DNA of 5,227 nucleotides from BMS3Abin12 sp964487445 (GTDB lineage: Bacteria > Pseudomonadota > Gammaproteobacteria > 21-64-14), in NCBI GenBank assembly GCA_964487445.1, contig CAZAQG010000124.1, positions 1 to 5,227 on the forward strand. The letters are read 5' to 3'. The position numbers were made by a program, and so were the translations under genes. Of this stretch, positions 1 to 5,227 are shown piece after piece. Position 1 is the first letter of the stretch. Each line of letters starts with the position of its first letter. A model generated the notes under the pieces. That model ran no database searches, was not told the DNA's origin, and worked only from the letters and a program-made list of their open reading frames with translations.

Positions 1-26
1 CCCCTCGAACTACCCGGCTCCGCAAC

Positions 27-51
27 GTCGGCGGGGCGAGCCCGGCCCTAC
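27..51 (-). repeat. REP-like palindrome, copy 1
   Basis: Read on the minus strand, this 25-bp unit has a GTAG head (51-48), an 18-bp imperfect palindrome (47-30) with arms GGCCGGGC and GCCCCGCC around a TC loop, and a GAC tail. A GTAG head followed by an imperfect palindrome is the known form of REP sequences mobilised by RAYT (Y1-type) transposases. The fourth pair of the stem is a C-C mismatch here, while copies 2 and 3 pair at that position. It is the inverted partner of copy 2, matching it at 24 of 25 positions across a 28-bp spacer, so the two could form a REPIN/BIME-type doublet. No transposase is present, so the REP assignment rests on structure only. Confidence 0.6.
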
Positions 52-79
52 CCCGCAACCCCCCATTCCGCGGGATCCC

Positions 80-104
80 GTAGGGCGGGGCTCGCCCCGC
101 CGAC
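80..104 (+). repeat. REP-like palindrome, copy 2
   Basis: On the plus strand this unit reads GTAG (80-83), arm GGCGGGGC (84-91), loop TC, arm GCCCCGCC (94-101), tail GAC (102-104). The 8-bp stem is perfect. It faces copy 1 head to head, so the doublet can fold either as two small hairpins or as one long hairpin of 27-51 against 80-104. The 28-bp spacer (52-79) shows no coding potential; a 10-bp palindrome, CGGGATCCCG, spans its right edge (71-80). The doublet lies beyond the groEL terminator, in the intergenic position usual for such elements. Confidence 0.6.
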
Positions 105-148
105 AACGTCGGATGATCCGATGCCGCGGGTGCGCGGTTCCGCGGGCG

Positions 149-177
149 AAAAAAAAGCCCCGCCTTGCGGCGGGGCT
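149..177 (-). terminator. rho-independent terminator of groESL
   Basis: Transcribed on the minus strand, a 9-bp perfect GC-rich stem (AGCCCCGCC, plus-strand 156-164, against GGCGGGGCT, 169-177) closes a GCAA tetraloop of the stable GNRA class and is followed directly by eight U residues (plus-strand A run 149-156; the last A can also pair in the stem). It lies 25 bp beyond the groEL stop codon. Stem strength, loop type and U tract make this a textbook intrinsic terminator. Confidence 0.95.
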
Positions 178-181
178 CGGT

Positions 182-198
182 GGTCGCATCCTGCGACC
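182..198 (-). other. short hairpin between groEL stop and terminator
   Basis: A perfect 7-bp inverted repeat (GGTCGCA at 182-188 and TGCGACC at 192-198) with a 3-nt loop sits 4 bp after the groEL stop codon and 4 bp before the terminator stem. It has no U tract of its own. In the mRNA it would form a second 3'-UTR hairpin in front of the terminator. A role in stability or in clearing ribosomes is possible but not shown by the sequence. Confidence 0.6.
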
Positions 199-202
199 GG
201 TG

Positions 203-1837
<1,635 letters not shown>

Positions 1838-1886
1838 GATCTATACCCCTTGCAAGAGCGTTGTCGATCCGGGTGGTGCGGGCTCA

Positions 1887-2177
1887 TCAATTCTCGACGA
1901 CGCCCATGATGTCTTCTTCGCGCATCACGAGCAGTTCCTTGCCGTCGAGCTTCACCTCGGTCCCGGAGTATTTTCCGAACAGCACCCGATCCCCGGCCTT
2001 GACGTCCAGCGGGCGAACGTCGCCGTTCTCGAGCAACTTGCCCTTGCCCACGGCCACCACCTCACCCTGGATGGGCTTCTCGGCGGCGGTGTCAGGGATT
2101 ACGATTCCGCCCGGGCTGGTCCGCTCTTCCTCCATGCGCTTGACGATAACGCGATCATGTAAGGGACGAATATTCAT
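1887..2177 (-). CDS. groS: co-chaperonin GroES (Hsp10)
   Basis: This heptameric lid closes the GroEL cavity. The 96-residue product has the usual length (E. coli: 97) and begins with the conserved MNIRPLHDRVIVKR. The mobile loop covers about residues 16-32 and carries GGIVI (23-27), the hydrophobic contact to the GroEL apical domain. The roof-loop region LLENGDVRPLDVKAGD follows near residues 48-63, and the C-terminal strand is ELLVMREEDIMGVVEN. The start is supported by AAGGAG (plus-strand 2187-2192) 9 nt upstream of the ATG. It is the first gene of the groESL operon, with an mRNA leader of about 80 nt if transcription starts near 2257. Nothing in the protein is odd. Confidence 0.99.
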   Translation of the reverse strand: MNIRPLHDRVIVKRMEEERTSPGGIVIPDTAAEKPIQGEVVAVGKGKLLENGDVRPLDVKAGDRVLFGKYSGTEVKLDGKELLVMREEDIMGVVEN

Positions 2178-2237
2178 CTGGTTGATCTCCTTGAAACAAC
2201 AGCTTAATGCGTTGTCGGGTGATACAGGCGGCGCTTA

Positions 2238-2264
2238 TTAGCACTCGTCCTGGATGAGTGCTAA
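2238..2264 (-). promoter_or_regulatory. CIRCE operator (HrcA binding site)
   Basis: The sequence contains TTAGCACTC, nine bases, then GAGTGCTAA, an exact match to the CIRCE consensus in both half-sites and in spacing. CIRCE is bound by the repressor HrcA, whose activity depends on GroEL, which gives feedback control of chaperonin level. The element starts at the last base of the -10 box and covers the expected transcription start, so bound HrcA would block RNA polymerase directly. The hrcA gene itself is not in this window. Confidence 0.97.
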
Positions 2265-2291
2265 TCATAGCCTCGATTTGGTGGGAGTCAA
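2264..2291 (-). promoter_or_regulatory. sigma70-type promoter of groESL
   Basis: On the minus strand TTGACT (plus-strand 2286-2291) and TATGAT (2264-2269) stand 16 bp apart, each matching five of six bases of the sigma70 consensus. The last T of the -10 box is the first base of CIRCE, and transcription should start near 2257. No CCCCAT-type -10 box of a sigma32 promoter is seen at a suitable distance from the CTTGAC. Vegetative transcription with HrcA repression is therefore the likely mode of control. Confidence 0.85.
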
Positions 2292-2301
2292 GAGGGGGCC
2301 G

Positions 2302-2383
2302 GCGCAGACCTCAGCGCCCGCCGGAAGAAGGGTGATCGTCGTCGACCCGGCGACATTCCCCTTCGATCACCGTCGGTCTGCGC
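2302..2383 (-). other. nested inverted repeats at the 3' end of fxsA
   Basis: Two perfect inverted repeats are nested: an outer 9-bp pair (GCGCAGACC at 2302-2310 and GGTCTGCGC at 2375-2383) and an inner 8-bp pair (GGTGATCG at 2331-2338 and CGATCACC at 2364-2371). A 4-bp GTCG/CGAC pair sits inside (2341-2344 and 2351-2354). The left outer arm ends exactly at the base next to the fxsA stop codon. The fxsA mRNA could fold into a long interrupted stem here. No U tract follows, so it is not a standard terminator, and most of it lies in coding sequence, so chance remains possible. Confidence 0.35.
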
Positions 2384-2787
2384 GAGGCCTCCCCGTCGGG
2401 CGCCTTTTCCTCGGGCCGCGGCACGAGCGCGCCTTTGCGCGCCAGGAACCAGCGTACCGCGACACGGCGCGCGGGCGGGATCAGCGCCAGGAAACCCAAG
2501 GTATCGGTGATGAACCCGGGCATCAGCAGGAGCGCCCCACCGGCCAGCACCACCAAACCCTCCAGCAGTTCCACCGTCGGCACCTCGCCGCGCGTAAGGC
2601 TCGCCTGCACCCGCCGCAGCGTGGCGAACCCCTGGCTGCGCATGAGCATCGCCCCGAACACCGCCGTGAATACCACCAGAGCGATCGTGGGAATGGCCCC
2701 GATCAAGCCTCCCACGCGGATCAACACGTAAATCTCCGCGATCGGGAGAAGGAGGAACAGACCGAGCAGCCAGAGCAGCGGATTCAT
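2311..2787 (-). CDS. fxsA: FxsA family inner-membrane protein
   Basis: FxsA is a small cytoplasmic-membrane protein. Its E. coli member, when overproduced, relieves the exclusion of phage T7 by the F plasmid; its normal role is unclear. The 158-residue product has the same length as the E. coli protein. Hydrophobic segments lie at about 4-22, 28-49, 76-89 and 91-106. Family marks are Pro15 and Glu18 in the first segment, RSQGF (50-54), the loop GGALLLMPGFITDTLG (83-98), and PPARR (104-108). The polar tail holds the conserved IEGE…R.DDD motif (141-151). An in-frame TAA lies two codons before the ATG, so the start cannot be further upstream. No Shine-Dalgarno sequence is visible before it, which suggests weak or leaderless initiation. 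The gene lies upstream of groES on the same strand, with 133 bp between and no clear terminator, so some read-through into groESL is possible. Confidence 0.93.
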   Translation of the reverse strand: MNPLLWLLGLFLLLPIAEIYVLIRVGGLIGAIPTIALVVFTAVFGAMLMRSQGFATLRRVQASLTRGEVPTVELLEGLVVLAGGALLLMPGFITDTLGFLALIPPARRVAVRWFLARKGALVPRPEEKAPDGEASRRPTVIEGECRRVDDDHPSSGGR

Positions 2788-2902
2788 GGATTAGGGGAAC
2801 GGATCGAGGTACGCCCGCGCGGGCCGATGACAGATCGAGCCCCCGAGGATACTCTGTCCCGTCGAAGCGCGCCAACCGGCGCACGCAACCGGAGGCCGGA
2901 AT
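2788..2902. promoter_or_regulatory. divergent intergenic region between fxsA and cutA
   Basis: Both gene sets must be read outward from this 115-bp gap. For cutA-dsbD the best candidate is ATGACA (2827-2832) and GATACT (2848-2853), but the 15-bp spacing is short and the -10 match is only four of six. For fxsA, on the minus strand, TTGGCG and TATCCT about 18 bp apart are equally weak. The cutA Shine-Dalgarno GGAGG (2891-2895) lies 7 nt before its ATG. No operator or riboswitch is recognised. Confidence 0.3.
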
Positions 2903-3229
2903 ATGTCCGAGGGCTATCTCGTCGTATTGTGCACTTGCCCGGATCGCGAGACGGCGTTGCGCATCGCAGAGACGCTGGTGGACCGGAAGCAGGCGGCATG
3001 CGTGAACGTGCTCCCGGGGCTCACCTCGATCTATGAATGGGAAGGCGCCCGGCAGTGCGAGCAGGAGGTCCTCGCGATCATCAAGACCCGGGAGGAGGCC
3101 TTCGCCGCCGTCGAGGAAACGATCCGCACCCTGCACCCCTATGAACTTCCTGAAATCGTAGCGGTCCCCCTCGCCAAGGGGTTCGCACCCTACCTGGACT
3201 GGATCCACCGCACCGTACAACCGACATGA
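2903..3229 (+). CDS. cutA: CutA1 divalent-cation tolerance protein
   Basis: CutA is a small, very stable trimer with a ferredoxin-like fold related to PII signalling proteins. In E. coli the cutA locus affects tolerance to copper and other divalent metals, but the biochemical role is not settled. The 108-residue product spans the whole family. Visible marks are the first strand VVLCTCPD (7-14), AACVNVLPGLTSIYEWEG (31-48), the strand EVLAIIKT (55-62), and HPYELPEI (78-85), the most diagnostic motif. Cys10 and Cys33 match the E. coli cysteines Cys16 and Cys39; Cys12 and Cys52 are additional. GGAGG at 7-nt spacing supports the ATG. Its stop codon overlaps the dsbD start by 4 bp (ATGA). The same pairing occurs in E. 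coli, where dsbD was first named cutA2. Confidence 0.97.
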   Translation: MSEGYLVVLCTCPDRETALRIAETLVDRKQAACVNVLPGLTSIYEWEGARQCEQEVLAIIKTREEAFAAVEETIRTLHPYELPEIVAVPLAKGFAPYLDWIHRTVQPT

Positions 3230-5160
3230 CACGACTCCAGCGCGCTATCACGGCCCTCCTCCTCGCGCTCGCGCCGTTCGCGGCCGCGATCGGCGGTACC
3301 CCCGCGCCCAACCTCGGCCTGGGGCTCAGCACGGAGAACCGCTTTCTCCCCGCCGACGAGGCGTTCCATCTCACCGCCCGCGTGGTCGACGGCAACACGA
3401 TCGCGGCGCACTGGAAGATCGCCGACGGGTACTACCTGTACCGCGACAAGTTCCACTTCCGGGTGCTCGAGGGCAAGGGGGTCCGGATTGCGCCCGTGCA
3501 ACTCCCGCCGGGAAAAATCAAGGACGACGGCACCTTCGGACGCGTGACCGTCTACTATCACCAGATCGGGACACGCTTGGCGCTCCTGCGCAGCGATCCC
3601 TCCATGACTCAAACCGTCACCCTGCAATTCGTCTACCAGGGCTGCGCCGAGTCCGGCATCTGCTACCCGCCGATCACCCGCGAACGCAGCTTCACGCTGC
3701 CGGCGGCGGTCGCCTCCTCCGCCGGACCGCCCGGCGGCGCGGGGACGACGAGCGCCGCTCCGTCCCCCCACCCAGTCTCGCAGGCCGCGCCCAAGCCGGC
3801 CTCGGCGGGCGTCCCGTTGTCCGAACAGGGCCGACTGGCGCGGCTGCTGCTCACCGGATACCTGTGGATCACGCTGCCGACGTTCTTCGGCCTCGGCCTG
3901 CTGCTCGCCTTCACTCCGTGCGTGTTCCCGATGATCCCGATCCTGTCGGGGATCCTGGTGGGTCAAGGGAAAGAACTGCGCACCGGGCGTGCGTTCCTGC
4001 TGTCGCTGGTCTACGTGCTGGCGATGGCCGCCACCTACACCGCCGTCGGGGTGATCGCCGCGCTGTTCGGGCAGAACCTGCAGGCCACGTTGCAGAATCC
4101 GTGGGTCCTGTGGACGTTCGCCCTCGTCTTCGTCGTCCTGGCGCTGTCGATGTTCGGCCTCTGCAACGTGCAGATGCCGACATTCCTGCAAAACAAGTTC
4201 GCGGAGATGAGCAACCGCCAGCACGGCGGCACCTTCGTCGGCGTCGCAATCATGGGCCTGCTCTCGGCGCTGATCGTGGGACCCTGCGTCGCCGCGCCGC
4301 TCGCCGGCGCGCTCCTCGTCATCGGGCAGAGCGGCGACCCGGTGCTCGGCGGCCTCGCCCTGTTCAGCCTGAGCCTCGGCATGGGCGTGCCGCTGCTGCT
4401 TCTCGGCACCTCGGCGGGCAAACTCCTGCCCAAGGTCGGCCCCTGGATGGTCACTGTCAGGGCGGTGTTCGGCGTACTGCTGCTGGCGGTCGCGATCTAC
4501 CTCCTCGAGCGGGTGCTGCCCGGAGCGATCATCCTCGCGATGTGGGCGGTGCTGTTGATCGTATCGGCCACCTATATGGGCGCGCTCGACTCGACGGCCC
4601 CCGGGGGGTCCGGCTGGCGACACCTGTGGAAAGGGCTCGGACTCGTGCTGCTACTCTACGGGGCCATGCTGATGATCGGCGCGGCGACCGGCGGGAGCGA
4701 TCCCCTGCGCCCCCTGCAGGTGCTCTCGGTGCCGGCCGGCAGCCGCACCGTGAACAACGCGGCCCGGTCCGGCCCGCTCCCCTTCCGGCGCATCTCGGGA
4801 CTCGACGGACTGCATCAGGCGCTCGCCACCGCGCGTGCCGAGGGCAAATCGGTGATGCTCGACTTCTACGCGAAATGGTGCATTTCCTGCAAAGAGCTGG
4901 CGAAGTACACCTTCTCGAACCCCGGGGTCCACCGGGCCCTGGCCGGCATGATGCTGGTCCAGGCCGACGTCACGCCGTGGAACGAACAGAACAAGAAACT
5001 GACCCATGCCTTCGGTCTCCTCGGCCCGCCCGCAATCCTGTTCTTCGGACCCGACGGAAAAGAGCGCCGGAACTACCGCGTCATCGGATTCATAGACGCG
5101 GCCAAATTCCGCGCCCATATCAAGCGATTCCGTGCCCACATCGGGCAGGCCTCGAAGTAG
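3226..5160 (+). CDS. dsbD: thiol:disulfide interchange protein DsbD
   Basis: DsbD passes electrons from cytoplasmic thioredoxin across the inner membrane to periplasmic DsbC/DsbG and to the cytochrome c maturation thioredoxin (CcmG). The 644-residue product has all three modules. A signal peptide (about 1-21, ending AAA) leads into the periplasmic N-terminal immunoglobulin-like domain (about 24-160) with GCAESGIC (Cys140, Cys146). A Pro/Ala/Ser-rich linker (161-200) precedes eight membrane segments (about 213-243, 257-282, 292-312, 336-365, 373-394, 407-427, 432-452, 469-487). These carry FTPC (Cys232) and GPC (Cys354), 122 residues apart as in E. coli. The C-terminal thioredoxin domain (about 525-644) has WCISC (Cys552, Cys555) and a likely cis-proline at 602. 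All six catalytic cysteines are present, so the protein should be active. The start overlaps the cutA stop and lacks a good Shine-Dalgarno, which suggests translational coupling. No intrinsic terminator is evident downstream. Confidence 0.98.
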   Translation: MTRLQRAITALLLALAPFAAAIGGTPAPNLGLGLSTENRFLPADEAFHLTARVVDGNTIAAHWKIADGYYLYRDKFHFRVLEGKGVRIAPVQLPPGKIKDDGTFGRVTVYYHQIGTRLALLRSDPSMTQTVTLQFVYQGCAESGICYPPITRERSFTLPAAVASSAGPPGGAGTTSAAPSPHPVSQAAPKPASAGVPLSEQGRLARLLLTGYLWITLPTFFGLGLLLAFTPCVFPMIPILSGILVGQGKELRTGRAFLLSLVYVLAMAATYTAVGVIAALFGQNLQATLQNPWVLWTFALVFVVLALSMFGLCNVQMPTFLQNKFAEMSNRQHGGTFVGVAIMGLLSALIVGPCVAAPLAGALLVIGQSGDPVLGGLALFSLSLGMGVPLLLLGTSAGKLLPKVGPWMVTVRAVFGVLLLAVAIYLLERVLPGAIILAMWAVLLIVSATYMGALDSTAPGGSGWRHLWKGLGLVLLLYGAMLMIGAATGGSDPLRPLQVLSVPAGSRTVNNAARSGPLPFRRISGLDGLHQALATARAEGKSVMLDFYAKWCISCKELAKYTFSNPGVHRALAGMMLVQADVTPWNEQNKKLTHAFGLLGPPAILFFGPDGKERRNYRVIGFIDAAKFRAHIKRFRAHIGQASK

Positions 5161-5196
5161 GCCCCGAGAATCCAGATCGCGAGGAATTTTCAAGTC

Positions 5197-5221
5197 GTCG
5201 GCCGGGCGCGCCCGGCCCTAC
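5197..5221 (-). repeat. REP-like palindrome, copy 3
   Basis: Read on the minus strand: GTAG head (5221-5218), arms GGCCGGGC and GCCCGGCC around a GC loop, GAC tail. The 18-bp core (5200-5217) is a perfect palindrome. Compared with copy 2, the fourth stem pair has changed from G-C to C-G on both sides, which keeps the hairpin intact. It begins 36 bp after the dsbD stop codon, points against dsbD transcription, and could act as a 3'-end mRNA-stabilising hairpin or weak terminator, though it has no U tract. The rest of 5161-5227 shows nothing else recognisable. Confidence 0.6.
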
Positions 5222-5227
5222 AGGTGG

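Noticed and set aside
1..148. A CRISPR array or small RNA gene in the left gene-free segment
   Set aside because: The repeats are inverted, only two, and form hairpins; there are no regularly spaced direct repeats and no promoter signal for a small RNA.
2264..2292. A sigma32 heat-shock promoter for groESL
   Set aside because: CTTGAC resembles part of a sigma32 -35 box, but no CCCCAT-type -10 follows at 11-16 bp, whereas TATGAT fits sigma70 at 16 bp.
2288..3232. A 314-codon minus-strand frame across fxsA, the intergenic gap and cutA
   Set aside because: It overlaps two recognised genes in other frames and crosses the promoter region; its translation resembles no family I know.
3190..4623. 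A 477-codon open frame on the minus strand opposite dsbD
   Set aside because: Its product is a low-complexity Arg/Glu/Gln/His-rich sequence without domain signs, antisense to a complete dsbD with all catalytic cysteines. It is a coding shadow.
5161..5196. Rho-independent terminator directly after dsbD
   Set aside because: There is a TTTT at 5187-5190, but no stable GC stem precedes it; the only strong hairpin is the repeat at 5197-5221, which has no U tract.

Overview
The window looks like a chromosomal piece of a GC-rich proteobacterium, most likely a gammaproteobacterium. The evidence is the chaperonin and DsbD protein sequences and the order fxsA–groES–groEL next to cutA–dsbD, which resembles the dsbD-cutA-…-fxsA-…-groSL region of Escherichia coli without the genes found between them there. 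GC content is high and codon use looks even across the five genes, so nothing in them suggests recent transfer. The family and genus cannot be told from this sequence.

Layout. Positions 1-148 hold no gene. They carry a pair of REP-like palindromes in inverted orientation (27-51 and 80-104). Next come, on the minus strand and read from right to left, fxsA (2311-2787), groES (1887-2177) and groEL (203-1837), closed by two hairpins of which the second is a strong rho-independent terminator (149-177). The groESL promoter lies between fxsA and groES. It has sigma70-type boxes, and a perfect CIRCE operator (2238-2264) begins at the last base of the -10 box, so HrcA is the expected heat-shock repressor. 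On the plus strand, diverging from fxsA across a 115-bp gap, are cutA (2903-3229) and dsbD (3226-5160). They overlap by 4 bp and form an operon. A third copy of the REP-like palindrome lies 36 bp after dsbD (5197-5221).

How the genes relate. All five are housekeeping or stress genes concerned with protein folding and envelope or metal homeostasis. GroEL and GroES fold proteins in the cytoplasm. DsbD carries reducing power from cytoplasmic thioredoxin to periplasmic thiol-disulfide proteins. CutA is a small trimeric protein linked to divalent-metal tolerance, and FxsA is a small inner-membrane protein of poorly known role.

I see no new enzymatic, defence or mobile system. The most informative unexplained structure is the three-copy hairpin repeat, whose arms differ between copies but keep pairing, as expected of a REP/REPIN family. 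No rRNA, tRNA, CRISPR array or transposase is visible.
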